A stretch of 64,000 nt of DNA from Photobacterium sp. JCM 19050 (GCA_001310455.1 BAXG01000001.1:1-64000), one strand, 5' to 3'; shown: positions 43,759 through 53,543, numbered from the stretch's first letter. Notes: generated by a model not told the origin, from the letters alone. Numbers and translations are program-made.

Positions 43759-43783
43759 TGTAAACTACACCGAGTAGTTTACA
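43759..43783. promoter_or_regulatory. palindromic operator, probable TetR site
   Basis: TGTAAACTA - CACCGAG - TAGTTTACA: nine-base perfect arms with a seven-base spacer, in the intergenic region shared by tetR and the hydrolase. Size and symmetry fit a TetR dimer site. It lies 47 bases before the hydrolase ATG. Confidence 0.75.
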
Positions 43784-43829
43784 TCAAGGTTCATTGGTTT
43801 CGAATTTTGTGGCACTGGGAGTTTGTGTA

Positions 43830-44906
43830 ATGAGATGGCTGACAAAACAAAAACCACTTTTGAAGAACACCCTCTTAACAACACTGGGAGTAATCGCGAT
43901 GACAGGCATCTTCACATCTTGCTCAAATGACACCACGACCAACCGGTATCCGGCGAAATTTGTAAACAGTGATCCTGCATTTAAAGCAGAGGACAACATT
44001 TTCGAGATTGTAAAAGCGTACTTTAAGGTTGAGCGCCTTAACCCGACCCCGACGTTTGAGCTGCCGGTTCATGCGATGACAGCAGAACAGTTGTTGGAAG
44101 AGAAAGAAGATGTCGTTTACCGCATGGGTCACTCTAGCATGTTGATGAAACTCGACGGTCAACTGGTGATGACAGATCCGGTTTTCAGTGACAGGGCATC
44201 CCCGGTGCAATTTATGGGGCCAAAGCGTTTCCACAAGACACCCATTACCCTTGAGGCATTGCCGGACATCGACGTTGTAGTGATCAGCCATGATCACTAC
44301 GACCATCTGGATAAATACTCTGTAAAGAAGCTCTCTGACAAAGTCAGCTTGTTTCTTGTCCCGCTTAAAGTGGGTCAGGTAATGCAAAACTGGGGTGTAC
44401 CTGCAGATAAAATCGTTGAGCTGGACTGGTGGGAATCGCACTATTTCAACGGTATCAACTACACCTTCACCCCGACACAGCATTTCTCCGGGCGTGGTAT
44501 TCGGGACCGGGACTCAACACTGTGGGGAAGTTGGGTGATCACGGCGAAACATGCGAACGTGTTCTTCAGCGGTGACTCCGGCTACTTCGATGGTTTCCGG
44601 GAAATTGGCGACAAATATGGCCCGTTTGACCTGACCATGGTTGAAACCGGCGCATACAATACGCTGTGGTCAAACATCCACATGTTCCCAGAGCAGAGTG
44701 TACAGGCGCACATTGACCTGAAAGGAAAGGTGATGATGCCCATCCACAACAGTACGTTTGACCTTGCGATGCATGACTGGCACGAGCCCATGGAGCAGGC
44801 GAAGAAAATCAGTGAAGAAAGGGATGTTAGCCTATCTGTGCCGGAAATTGGGGAGAGGATGGAAATTCGAAATCCCACACCGCTGACTGATTGGTGGAAT
44901 GGTTGA
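43830..44906 (+). CDS. lipoprotein metallo-beta-lactamase-fold hydrolase (NAPE-PLD/UlaG-like)
   Basis: 358 residues from ATG 43830 (MRWLTKQKPLLKNTLLTTLG). The signal peptide ends in a lipobox MTGIFTSC with Cys at about residue 32, so the protein is anchored in a membrane and acts in the periplasm. Metal motif: VVISHDHYDHLDKYSVKK (HxHxDH), then GDSGYFDG and the late His in MMPIHNSTFDLA. The GHSSMLMKLDGQLVMTDPVF start of the fold is typical of UlaG/NAPE-PLD-like enzymes acting on phosphodiesters or lactones. Expression is probably controlled by the divergent TetR protein. Substrate unknown. Confidence 0.85.
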   Translation: MRWLTKQKPLLKNTLLTTLGVIAMTGIFTSCSNDTTTNRYPAKFVNSDPAFKAEDNIFEIVKAYFKVERLNPTPTFELPVHAMTAEQLLEEKEDVVYRMGHSSMLMKLDGQLVMTDPVFSDRASPVQFMGPKRFHKTPITLEALPDIDVVVISHDHYDHLDKYSVKKLSDKVSLFLVPLKVGQVMQNWGVPADKIVELDWWESHYFNGINYTFTPTQHFSGRGIRDRDSTLWGSWVITAKHANVFFSGDSGYFDGFREIGDKYGPFDLTMVETGAYNTLWSNIHMFPEQSVQAHIDLKGKVMMPIHNSTFDLAMHDWHEPMEQAKKISEERDVSLSVPEIGERMEIRNPTPLTDWWNG

Positions 44907-45499
44907 TTTAAAGCCGCAAACACTGATCCAGATGGATTTAGGATAAACGCGTATAAATAAAATGCTCGTTTCTTACATCTTGTGATTAAACCAAAATATC
45001 GCAGGTCACAAACGAAACGGGCATAACAACGTAAATTATCAAATAAAATAGAACCGGATTATTTTGTCGAAAATGCGCTTTCAATGTTAGAAAAATATTG
45101 AACGATAAAGAAAAATACGTTTTGCTTATATCATATGAATTCAAGGGTATTGGCACACTTATCTGTCAAGATTTTTATGGCGACATCGAAAAAACAGTGG
45201 CGGTTATTTTGTGCCTTGATATCAAATATCCCGCTCCTCAACTTGATTGTATTTAGCATCACCAGAAGCAGGCGTATATAGATTAATTTCAGTGATGTAA
45301 CAGGTGCTCTAACCACTCTTATCTTATCCAAGGTTCAAATCCATAACAGACAAATTATGGATAAACTCCTGTCCGATACTTTGTTTTACTATTCCACTTG
45401 TTGGTGACCATAATTGAGACCGAAGTAATTATATCTAACCTTGGGTATCCGTAGCGTTTGTCTGTCTGTATACTAGGACCGAAGACAAATATGTTGTAG
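44907..45499. other. 593-bp noncoding region before the LacI gene
   Basis: No credible ORF. ATGCTCGTTTC (44962-44972) and GAAACGGGCAT (45014-45024) are complementary with one wobble and could form an 11-base stem with a 41-base loop, perhaps the end of the hydrolase transcript. The rest is AT-rich. GACCGAAG occurs twice (near 45418 and 45477) upstream of the LacI gene, with TATACT between the second copy and an upstream T-rich stretch, so the LacI promoter is probably here. Confidence 0.4.
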
Positions 45500-46492
45500 A
45501 TGGAAAGCATGAATCAATTAAAAAAGAAAGCCACACTGCAAGATGTTGCTGAACTTGCTAATGTTTCAAGCGCCACAGTGTCAAAGTTCATCAATGGCCA
45601 AAAGTCGTTTACTTCAAAAGTTGAAAACAATATTAGAAACGCCATTGCAACTTTAGGCTATCAGCAAAACTCCGCCGCTCGCGCTGTTGCGACCGGAAAA
45701 AATAACGCAATTGGTCTGGCCATACTTGATATTTGCAATCCATATTATGCAGGCATAGTGCGCGGAGCCAGTGAGATTGCGACAAAACACGGGTACAATT
45801 TATTATTGTCTGATTTGAATCAGGAGTCTGGCAACACACTTGATGTGTTAAAGGCATTGTCTGTCCGTGTCGATGGGCTGATGGTGTCCAGACGAATGCC
45901 AGATGAAACGATTGATTGGATAAACACACAAAAAATGCCTTTAGTGTTTATTTGCTCAACCAACGACAGTGATATACCTTCTGTCGGTGTAGATGTGAAT
46001 GATGTAGTTATCATGCAGTTTGATCACCTGGCGGGATTGGGGCACACGCAAATCACCTACGTCGGTTACGATGGCTCTCCTCTTAACAAACTACGAAAAT
46101 CTAAATTAACTGAACTAACTAAAGCGCGAAATATTTCATTGCGTCTGATGGATGCAAAAGCCCCAACATTAAGCGGCGGGCAGGATGTTGCTATGGAGGC
46201 GATAAAAGGTTCGGGAAAAAGAGCCATCATTTGCTACAACGACCTGGTTGCGATTGCGATTATCAACGCCGCCGCGGAAGCAAATGTTAAAATCCCAGAA
46301 GAGCTGTCAATCATTGGGGTTGATAACATTCCGATTTGTGATTTCGTCGTTCCAAGGTTAACAACCGTTGACACAGATGGTTTTGGTCAAGGAAAAGAGT
46401 CTGCGCAAAAGCTGCTTAACATCATTAATGGCAAGCCGGTAGAGAAGGAAACCCAAATCACACCAAAACTCGTGCTCGGAAGCAGCACGTAA
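45500..46492 (+). CDS. LacI-family regulator of the oligouronide locus
   Basis: 330 residues (or 327 from ATG 45509). N-terminal HTH: ATLQDVAELANVSSATVSKF then INGQKSFTSKVENNIRNAIA, with the hinge helix NSAARAVATGKNNAIG. The periplasmic-binding-like effector domain follows, with AIICYNDLVAIAIINAA and IPEELSIIGVDNIPICD as usual signatures. It is the first gene before an ABC sugar importer and lyase operon on the same strand, and a twin AAGCGCTT site lies directly after it. It most likely represses that operon until an oligosaccharide product binds. Confidence 0.9.
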   Translation: MESMNQLKKKATLQDVAELANVSSATVSKFINGQKSFTSKVENNIRNAIATLGYQQNSAARAVATGKNNAIGLAILDICNPYYAGIVRGASEIATKHGYNLLLSDLNQESGNTLDVLKALSVRVDGLMVSRRMPDETIDWINTQKMPLVFICSTNDSDIPSVGVDVNDVVIMQFDHLAGLGHTQITYVGYDGSPLNKLRKSKLTELTKARNISLRLMDAKAPTLSGGQDVAMEAIKGSGKRAIICYNDLVAIAIINAAAEANVKIPEELSIIGVDNIPICDFVVPRLTTVDTDGFGQGKESAQKLLNIINGKPVEKETQITPKLVLGSST

Positions 46493-46542
46493 GGGCTGCT
46501 CGCGACACATTACTATACGATTGGCATATTTTCAACCTGTTT

Positions 46543-46604
46543 GGGAAAGCGCTTACCCAAAGTTAATGTCTGATCAAGGTTTGGGTAAGCGCTTTCCCTT
46601 TTTT
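46543..46604 (+). promoter_or_regulatory. perfect 19-bp inverted repeat: twin LacI-type operators that also form a terminator
   Basis: GGGAAAGCGCTTACCCAAA (46543-46561) and its exact complement TTTGGGTAAGCGCTTTCCC (46580-46598) flank 18 bases and are followed by TTTTTTC. Each arm contains the palindromic AAGCGCTT, the core of LacI-family operators (46547-46554 and 46587-46594; centres 40 bp apart). RNA from it would fold into a 19-base stem followed by U residues, an intrinsic terminator for the lacI transcript, while the DNA offers two operators upstream of the transport operon. Confidence 0.75.
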
Positions 46605-46722
46605 CTGGAAGCCCTCTTCTGAATCAACTATGCTCCATAATGTTGCAAAGGTTAATTTGTGACTGCAAATGTAAGAAAAATGTTAAATACATGAACAATT
46701 GCATGATTTGGAGTATTAGAAC

Positions 46723-48015
46723 ATGAAAAGGAAACTTTTAACCTGTTTGTTGAGCTGCGTTATTGCTTCCCCTGCTTTCGCTGCTGATGACACCCTGAAC
46801 TTGTGGGCGCGTACCGGAACAAATGAGAAGAACACCGTAGAGCGTCTCGTTAATGCTTACACTGAAAAAACGGGTATCAAGGTAAACGTCTTCACAGAAG
46901 TTACTGATTTTGAAACGCGTTTAGCTCGTGCTACTGCGGGTCGTAAATTGCCAGACATCGTAATGAACGATTCTGCCGCTATGGGGCAAATGAAAGAAAT
47001 GGGGATTTTGCTCCCTATTGACCGTGCCTCAATCAAGGGTGGTGAGGATGTACTCGACTCTGCATGGAAGAGTATGAAAGCCAATGATGGAAAATACTAT
47101 GGCGTTCCTTATTCTGCGCAAGCATTTGCCCTGTTTATCCGTAAGGATTGGCGTGAGAAGTTAGGCTATGACGTACCGAAAACGTGGGATGAACTGTACG
47201 AATTAGCCAAGGCGTTTACCGAACAAGACCCTAACGGCAGCGGCAAGGATGACACCTACGGTTACAACATGGCTCTTTCTACCACACGCGGCTACACAAG
47301 TTGGTCACTCAGTGATTTGGTATGGCAGGCTGGTGGACAGTTTATGGAAAAAACTCCTACCGGATTTAAAGCAGCCCTCGCAACACCAGAGACCGTAAAG
47401 GGCTTGGAATTTGCACGTAAAATCGTATGTGACGGTTACGCTCAGCCTTCGGCCATTACATCAACCACTTCTGACGCTGCGCCACCATTTCTTAGCGGCC
47501 AGGTAGGTATGTACCGCACAGGACCTTATATGATTGGTCCGTTCAACACTCAACCTGGTAAAGATGTTTATGAAGTGGTAACGCCGCCAGCAGGTCCTGC
47601 CGGTTCCCAGTCACTTGCCGAGGGTAGCTCCGTATACATGCTCAAGGGCAAAAACCCTGAAGCAGCCAAGAAATTTGTTGAGTTTATTATTTCTGAAGAA
47701 GGTCAGCGAATTGGTATGAGTGAGGGTGTGGAAGCGGTTACCGGTAACGCGACCATTGTTCGTAACTCAATTAATAAGAACATTAATACACCTGATGTTT
47801 ACAACGATCCAAGTTGGGATTTGTTCTCGAAACAACTTGCAGATAACGGCGTATATTTCCCTTCAGTACCAAACTGGTCTCCATTCCGTCGAATGACCGC
47901 AGAAGGGTTTAACAAAGTTGTTGCTTCTTGTTCATCAGATATCATGGCTATTCTGAAAGACCTGGATAAAGAAGTTAATGCAGAACTTGCAAAACAAGGC
48001 GTACTGTCGAAATAG
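46723..48015 (+). CDS. ABC sugar-binding protein, family 1 (MalE/UgpB-like)
   Basis: 430 residues. A signal peptide MKRKLLTCLLSCVIASPAFA with cleavage after AFA targets it to the periplasm. The mature part follows the solute-binding fold of carbohydrate family 1: DTLNLWARTGTNEKNTVERL, then FETRLARATAGRKLPDIVMN, GKYYGVPYSAQAFALFIRKD and FLSGQVGMYRTGPYMIG. It should bind an oligosaccharide; the neighbouring lyase and KdgF suggest an unsaturated or saturated oligouronide. Start ATG 46723 follows GGAG at about ten bases. It is the first gene of the transport operon and has a hairpin-free 283-base gap to the permease, unusual inside such operons. Confidence 0.9.
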   Translation: MKRKLLTCLLSCVIASPAFAADDTLNLWARTGTNEKNTVERLVNAYTEKTGIKVNVFTEVTDFETRLARATAGRKLPDIVMNDSAAMGQMKEMGILLPIDRASIKGGEDVLDSAWKSMKANDGKYYGVPYSAQAFALFIRKDWREKLGYDVPKTWDELYELAKAFTEQDPNGSGKDDTYGYNMALSTTRGYTSWSLSDLVWQAGGQFMEKTPTGFKAALATPETVKGLEFARKIVCDGYAQPSAITSTTSDAAPPFLSGQVGMYRTGPYMIGPFNTQPGKDVYEVVTPPAGPAGSQSLAEGSSVYMLKGKNPEAAKKFVEFIISEEGQRIGMSEGVEAVTGNATIVRNSINKNINTPDVYNDPSWDLFSKQLADNGVYFPSVPNWSPFRRMTAEGFNKVVASCSSDIMAILKDLDKEVNAELAKQGVLSK

Positions 48016-48298
48016 TGTGATTCAGTAGAGTTGCAGTTTTCGTCCAAAATTGTGGTGAAGACCTAACCAACAGTATAGAAATCAAAGGCTGAGAGTAACC
48101 GGTATTGGTACTTTGAAGTCAAGATAGTCACTGTATTTGCTCCTACAGGTGGCGGGTTACTTTCGGCCTTTTTTCTAGCATAAATTATTTTCGGGTGTAG
48201 GGTACTCTTCAGTTTTGGATTTTGCTTGTTTTGTTTTTAATTGCTGATCACTGATGTTTCATTGTTGATTGGTAGTTGCTTTATGCGGAGATTTTTCT
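48016..48298. other. 283-bp gap between binding-protein and permease genes
   Basis: No ORF. Towards the middle GGTGGCGGGTTACTTTCGGC is followed by CTTTTTTC (48150-48176), a weak stem with a T run, which may act as an attenuator so that the binding protein is made in excess. The rest is T-rich. RBS GCGGAG stands at its end. Confidence 0.4.
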
Positions 48299-49177
48299 AT
48301 GAAAAATATAATGATGCATAAGAAGATATTTGTTCCCTGGTTGTTTTTGGCACCAGCAATCATTATTTTTGCATGGCTAAAGTTCACCCCAATCATCAAA
48401 GGGGTGGCTATGAGCTTCTACGACGTTAATTTTTATGCGGGTGATACCTTTGTTGGGCTGGATAATTTTGCCCGAGCGTTTTCGGATATTCAGTTACACA
48501 ACGCTGTAGGGAATACTCTTATCTATGTTGCAGTATCAACTGTTTTGAGTTGTATATTTGCATTTGCCGTTGCTTTAGCCCTGCAAGAGCAGGCTCGTCA
48601 CATCAAAATTATACGTACCGCAATCTTTATTCCGGCGGTTACATCTGTAGCAATCATCGCGGAAATTTGGCGTATTGTGTTCTATCCCGTTTCGTATGGG
48701 GCGGTGAACAGCGTGATTGGGTGGTTTGGTATTGAGGCTCAAGGGTTTCTATCTAGTCCTGATCAATCTTTGTTTACGGTTATCTTAATGCAAGTGTGGA
48801 AAAGTGTACCGTACAACATGGTGATATTTCTTGCCGGCCTCAGCGGTGTTAATCGTGAATTGTATGATGCTGCAAGTGTTGATGGAGCGAGCTACTGGCG
48901 GAAAATCTGGCACGTTACTATCCCTGGTTTGATACCTGCCATTTCTGTTGTACTGATGCTTTCTTTTATCCGCGGGTTCCGTGTATTTGCCGAGGTTTAT
49001 ACAACAACTGGTGGCGGACCGGCAGGAAGCACTGAGGTCATTATGACCCATGTCTTTAAGACCGGGTTTGAGCAGTTTGATTATGGATACGCGACGGCAG
49101 TTTCAGCGTTGTTACTTGCATTTACGCTTGCTTTGACGCTTGTTCACACCAAAGTGATGTCTCGATTCAACTATTAA
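48299..49177 (+). CDS. ABC sugar transporter permease (MalF/UgpA-like)
   Basis: 292 residues from ATG 48299 (MKNIMMHKKIFVPWLFLAPA), with GGAG upstream; the ORF extends 30 bases further without an RBS. Six transmembrane segments, N-terminal one from residue 10. The cytoplasmic EAA loop that docks to the ATPase is LYDAASVDGASYWRKIWHVT near residue 195. It pairs with the second permease in the inner membrane. The next gene starts nine bases after its stop. Confidence 0.9.
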   Translation: MKNIMMHKKIFVPWLFLAPAIIIFAWLKFTPIIKGVAMSFYDVNFYAGDTFVGLDNFARAFSDIQLHNAVGNTLIYVAVSTVLSCIFAFAVALALQEQARHIKIIRTAIFIPAVTSVAIIAEIWRIVFYPVSYGAVNSVIGWFGIEAQGFLSSPDQSLFTVILMQVWKSVPYNMVIFLAGLSGVNRELYDAASVDGASYWRKIWHVTIPGLIPAISVVLMLSFIRGFRVFAEVYTTTGGGPAGSTEVIMTHVFKTGFEQFDYGYATAVSALLLAFTLALTLVHTKVMSRFNY

Positions 49178-49186
49178 GGAATACTC

Positions 49187-50026
49187 ATGAAGAATAACTA
49201 TCTAGGTGTGATTTCAAAGTATTTCATATATGCCTTGTTATTAATTGTATTTGTCGGTCCTTTTATCGGGTTACTGTCAACTGCATTTAACGCAGATGTA
49301 GCTAAGAAAGGGGAGCTCATATTTTTTGTTGATAGTCCATCCCTTGAACACTTTAAGTACGCTTGGTTTGAGCTTAAGGCGTGGTCTTATCTGGTCAACT
49401 CACTCATTGTGGTTATTATCGGTACCATCCTTCAGGTTTTAGTAAGTGCACTTGCAGCTTATGCATTGGCTAGGAAAAAATTCAGAGGCATGGCGTTTGT
49501 CAGCTTGGCGATACTTTCCACCATGATGTTGCCTGATGAAGTGATTGCAATTCCTCTTTACTTGGTGCTTCAACAAGAATTACCGATTATAAATACATCC
49601 ATTCATAACACTTACTGGGCAATGATTCTTCCAATTGTTGGTTGGGCTTTTTCTATCTTTTTGTTAACCGAGTTTATGAAGGCCATTCCAAAAGATTTGG
49701 AAGATGCAGCGCGAGTTGATGGAGCGAGCGAACTTCAGATATTTCGATTTGTGATTATCCCATTAACTAAACCTGCATTAGGTACTGCAACGATTTTCGG
49801 GTTCCTGATGATTTGGGACCAATATCTCTTGCCGTTGCTTGCGGTAGATGACCAGAATTTGTACACAATTCCGATCATTCTCAGAGCGCTGCGTGCTGAT
49901 GAATTAATGCTGCCTAATGTGTTTATAGCTGTAACAGTTATTGCGACCGTACCTTCGTTTTTCGTTTACTTACTCCTTCAGAAGCATTTCAACCGAGGAG
50001 TCATGAGCGGTGCTGTTAAGGGTTAA
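49187..50026 (+). CDS. ABC sugar transporter permease (MalG/UgpE-like)
   Basis: 279 residues starting MKNNYLGVISKYFIYALLLI with GGAATAC upstream. Six transmembrane segments; EAA loop LEDAARVDGASELQIFRFVI near residue 170; the long C-terminal helices end with FVYLLLQKHFNRGVMSGAVK, typical of the MalG half. Forms the channel with the preceding permease. The ATPase gene follows after 20 bases. Confidence 0.9.
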   Translation: MKNNYLGVISKYFIYALLLIVFVGPFIGLLSTAFNADVAKKGELIFFVDSPSLEHFKYAWFELKAWSYLVNSLIVVIIGTILQVLVSALAAYALARKKFRGMAFVSLAILSTMMLPDEVIAIPLYLVLQQELPIINTSIHNTYWAMILPIVGWAFSIFLLTEFMKAIPKDLEDAARVDGASELQIFRFVIIPLTKPALGTATIFGFLMIWDQYLLPLLAVDDQNLYTIPIILRALRADELMLPNVFIAVTVIATVPSFFVYLLLQKHFNRGVMSGAVKG

Positions 50027-50046
50027 TCTTTTAAAGGGAATTATTT

Positions 50047-51137
50047 ATGGCTTCTGTATCTTTGAAAAATGTATGTAAGTCTTTTGGAAGTACCAACGTT
50101 ATTAAAGATGTGTCCGTCGAAATCGATGATGGTGAGTTTTGTGTGCTGATTGGTCCATCCGGGTCCGGCAAATCTACCTTGCTTCGAATCATTGCAGGCC
50201 TTGAGACTGTAACCGAAGGGGATGTGTTTATTGGCGAAAAGCAGGTTACAAACTTTGAGCCAAAAGAACGTGATATCGCCATGGTTTTCCAATCGTATTC
50301 TCTCTATCCGCAAATGACGGTACGGGAGAACATGGGATTTGCACTCAAGTTGGCAAAAAAAGACAAAGACTTCATTGAACAGGAAGTGTCAAGGGTAGCC
50401 AAAATGCTTGAGTTGGAGCCTCTTTTGGATCGTTTACCTAAAGCGCTTTCCGGAGGTCAGCGCCAGCGTGTGTCAATGGGGCGTGCAATTGTTCGACAGC
50501 CAAAGGTTTATTTGTTTGATGAGCCTCTTTCTAACCTAGATGCCAAATTACGTACTCAGGTACGTGGCGAAATTGCCGCGATGCACCAGCAGTTGGGTAC
50601 GACATCTGTTTATGTTACCCATGACCAAATCGAGGCGATGACATTAGGACAGAAAATTGTTGTCCTTCGCGATGGTTCCGTAGAACAAACCGGTAGCCCT
50701 ATGGATCTCTATGGGAACCTCGAAACATGTTTGTTGCGGGTTTTATCGGGTCACCTTCGATCAACTTTATTAAAGCAACTGTTAAGTGCGAGGAAGACCA
50801 AGTTTACGCATTGTTCACGTCTGGTGACAGGTTAAGTTTGGATAATCAATACAAAGCAATTGCAGGGAAAAACATCGTTCTGGGATTGCGTCCTGAGCAT
50901 ATATTGGTTGATGAAGTGTTAGATTCGACATCGCTTCAGGCTACAATCTCACACATCGAAAATACCGGTTCTGACATGTTGGTATATTTCGAATTAAACG
51001 GTATTAAAATGCGCTCCGCATTTAAAGAACAAAAGAGCCTGGTGGCCGGGCAACGTATTTCAATTCAAATTGAGAACGGTAAAGAGTTATTGTTTGATGC
51101 AAAAACAGAGCAACGTATTTATCCGACTAGAAAGTAG
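50047..51137 (+). CDS. ABC sugar transporter ATPase (MalK/UgpC-like), one-base frame break
   Basis: Start [20 protein letters not shown]. Walker [10 protein letters not shown] near residue 37, Q-loop [12 protein letters not shown], signature [12 protein letters not shown] near 134, Walker [14 protein letters not shown] near 153, and the switch His in [10 protein letters not shown]. After SPMDLYGN the frame changes (CC for CCC near 50717): [20 protein letters not shown] continues, followed by the regulatory TOBE/OB domain with GLRPEHI. Total about 363 residues, normal for MalK-type ATPases. It energises import of the oligosaccharide. The break is probably an error. Confidence 0.85.
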
Positions 51138-51152
51138 AGTGTAGGTCCACAT

Positions 51153-53075
51153 ATGTTTACAAACTTACTAGATCAATTGGTAACTGGCTGCGTTTCGCAG
51201 CCAGACTGGAAGCCATTTCCAGATATTAGCCAAAGGGAGGTATGGGAAAGTAAAAAAACGCTAAGACTGTATGAGTTAAACGACATTTTTGGCTTCACAG
51301 ATCCATTGTTAGAGCGTCAGATTCCGGATATAACTGGGAGTATGTACGCTGAATTTATGATCAGTGGAGACCGACACCAGTACGAAAGAACCTACATGCA
51401 GCGGCGCGTGGAGCTTTCATTCTTGGTGATCGCAGAATGCTTAACTGCGCGTGAAAAGTATCTGCCAAAAATAATCGACTATCTTTGGGCTATTGTCAGT
51501 GAACCCTTCTGGTGTGTTCCTGCTCATAATTTTGCAGGTAACCATGAGATGATTAAATACAAAGATAAGAATCCGTGGAGTGAAGACGACCCGTTTCCTG
51601 TTCCGGATGATGAATACCTTGATCTTTTCAACTGTGAAAGCGCGGCAATTCTCGCTGAGGCTTGTTATCTGTTGAAACCCGTTTTAATCAAGAAATATCC
51701 ATCACTGTATTATTTGGTGCACCAGAAGATCGAGGAGCATGTCTTATCTAAAATAGAAGGCAATAAACTCTACGGATGGTTTAACGGTACGAATAATTGG
51801 TCAGTGTGGTGTTCTCATAATATTCTGCTGGCTGCAAGCTATGTCATTGAAGACAAATTGAGATTATGTGCCATAGCAGACAAACTGTGCCATGTTGTTC
51901 AAAGGTTTATTAATATTGTTCCCGAATGCGGGAGCTGTATTGAAGGCCCAAGCTACTGGAATGTCAGCGCAGCGCGTTTTGGTGCTTTTTGCGAACTGAT
52001 TGAAAGTCGATTTGGCATTGATTTAGAGCTTGAGAAAAATAACAAAGTACGAAACTTTGCTGATCATGCCGTGAAATTGCATGTAGGTGAGGATCGTTTT
52101 GTTAACTATGCTGACGGCGCTCTTGGGGTTTACCTGAACCACGGCATGCTTGCGAAATTTGCCGAAAGAGTGGGGTCAGAAGGACTTGCCGCTGTAGTTT
52201 GTAACGATGTTGACAGTAATAAGGATGACATTATGGAAGAATCCATAGTGCACATTCCTCTCGCTGTGAACAGTATGCTTCCTCATCTGACAAGGTTGAT
52301 GTTTTGGTTACCAACAATAAACGACCAAGAGCGGGAATTGTTGGAGAAAAATACCTGGTTGGATGACATGCAGGTCATGATTGTTCGTACTGAGCAAAAA
52401 CCAAGCGCAGGAATGACATTTAGTGCCATTGCCGGTACCAATGATGAAGGTATCAATCACCATTCTCACAATGATATTGGGCATTTTACCCTATTCAGTG
52501 AAGGGGAGACTGTTCTGCTCGACTTCGGTATGGGCGAATATTCAAGAGATACATTTAGTGATGCCCGATATGAGAGTTACCACATTCGTTCTCTTGGCCA
52601 CAATGTCCCGGTTATCAATGGTCGTGAGCAACTGCATGGTAAAAATGTGGAAGCCAAGGACGTTGCCTATAACTCAGACGACAACAATGTAACTTGCCTT
52701 ACTTTTGATTCAAGTGCTGCTTATGGCTATGAATCTCCAGAAGATCAAGTAATAAGAAGTGTGGTTTTCGATAACAAGCGCGAAGCGTTTATAGTGACAG
52801 ACTCCATAGAGTTGTCTGATACATTGAGTTCTTATGAACATCCATTGCATTTTGCATCGAAACCAAGAATCGACGGCGAACTTGTAAAGGTATCTTTAGA
52901 AAATGGAGAGACAATAGTCATTAGGCCTATTAACTTGCTATTTTCTGATGTAACTACCATCGAGATTAAGGATAAAAATCACCTAAGGACATGGGGTCAT
53001 CGCGTTTATAAAGTTGTATTCACTGCGAAAAATATTGCGTCAACAGCATTCGGTTTCGAAATATATAAACAATAA
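51153..53075 (+). CDS. heparinase II/III-family polysaccharide lyase
   Basis: 640 residues without a signal peptide, so probably cytoplasmic. The N-terminal half is an alpha/alpha toroid (SFLVIAECLTAREKYLPKII, ...WNGTNNWSVWC and GPSYWNVSAARFGAFCELI with a conserved Tyr/Trp region). The C-terminal beta-sandwich carries NHHSHNDIGHFTLFSEGETV and LLDFGMGEYSRDTF, the heparinase II/III motif with its catalytic His. Such enzymes cleave uronate-containing polysaccharides (heparin, alginate or other oligouronides) by beta-elimination to give 4,5-unsaturated uronate. It follows the ATPase by 15 bases. The cytoplasmic location means the importer would bring in oligosaccharides. Exact polymer unknown. 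Confidence 0.8.
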   Translation: MFTNLLDQLVTGCVSQPDWKPFPDISQREVWESKKTLRLYELNDIFGFTDPLLERQIPDITGSMYAEFMISGDRHQYERTYMQRRVELSFLVIAECLTAREKYLPKIIDYLWAIVSEPFWCVPAHNFAGNHEMIKYKDKNPWSEDDPFPVPDDEYLDLFNCESAAILAEACYLLKPVLIKKYPSLYYLVHQKIEEHVLSKIEGNKLYGWFNGTNNWSVWCSHNILLAASYVIEDKLRLCAIADKLCHVVQRFINIVPECGSCIEGPSYWNVSAARFGAFCELIESRFGIDLELEKNNKVRNFADHAVKLHVGEDRFVNYADGALGVYLNHGMLAKFAERVGSEGLAAVVCNDVDSNKDDIMEESIVHIPLAVNSMLPHLTRLMFWLPTINDQERELLEKNTWLDDMQVMIVRTEQKPSAGMTFSAIAGTNDEGINHHSHNDIGHFTLFSEGETVLLDFGMGEYSRDTFSDARYESYHIRSLGHNVPVINGREQLHGKNVEAKDVAYNSDDNNVTCLTFDSSAAYGYESPEDQVIRSVVFDNKREAFIVTDSIELSDTLSSYEHPLHFASKPRIDGELVKVSLENGETIVIRPINLLFSDVTTIEIKDKNHLRTWGHRVYKVVFTAKNIASTAFGFEIYKQ

Positions 53076-53156
53076 AATGTAAGTAAGACATGCCCAAGTA
53101 ACAAATTTTGTAATGAATGTAATGTAGTAAATCCAGTACGATGTGAGTAGATAATT

Positions 53157-53494
53157 ATGACTATTTTTTTGAAAATAAAAAACACGCCTGGGAAGATTTA
53201 GGTGATGGCATTACTCGTAGAATTGTTGGACATACCAATGAATTAATGACAGTTGAAGTCTGTTTTAAAAAAGGTGCGATTGGTACAGTTCATTCTCATG
53301 AGGAACATGACCAAATTGGTTATATCTTGGCGGGAAGTTTTGAAGTCGAAATAGACGGGGAAACCAAAGTTCTCGAAAAGGGGGACGCATTTGTTGCGAA
53401 GAAACTGAGCAAACATGGCGTCGTCTCTCTAGAAGAGAATAGCGTGATCCTTGATGCATTTAGCCCAGCCAGAGAGGACTATCTAACCAGCTGA
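53157..53494 (+). CDS. kdgF: KdgF-type cupin, T-run frame break
   Basis: The start ATG 53157 leads into a run of seven T; with eight T the reading is TIFFENKKHAWEDLGDGITR and then RIVGHTNELMTVEVCFKKGA, the KdgF beginning (FFENxxxAWEDLGDGxxR). Cupin motifs: GTVHSHEEHDQIGYILAGSF (metal His) and GDAFVAKKLSKHGVV. About 112 residues, typical. KdgF opens 4,5-unsaturated uronate monomers to the linear keto-uronate (DKI/DHU) in the cytoplasm. This directly links the operon to pectin-, alginate- or GAG-derived unsaturated uronate. The missing T is a likely sequence error. Confidence 0.85.
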
Positions 53495-53543
53495 TTATGT
53501 CTGGATAAATAGTCTGGTTCTGCAAGATAAGGAAATAAAAAGT

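Noticed and set aside
44962..45024. Inverted repeat resembling a small transposable-element end pair
   Set aside because: Only 63 bp overall, one wobble, no target duplication; better explained as a weak transcript-end hairpin.
45330..45350. tRNA T-loop-like sequence (GGTTCAAATCC)
   Set aside because: The neighbouring bases do not form a T-stem, acceptor or anticodon arm; no tRNA fold.
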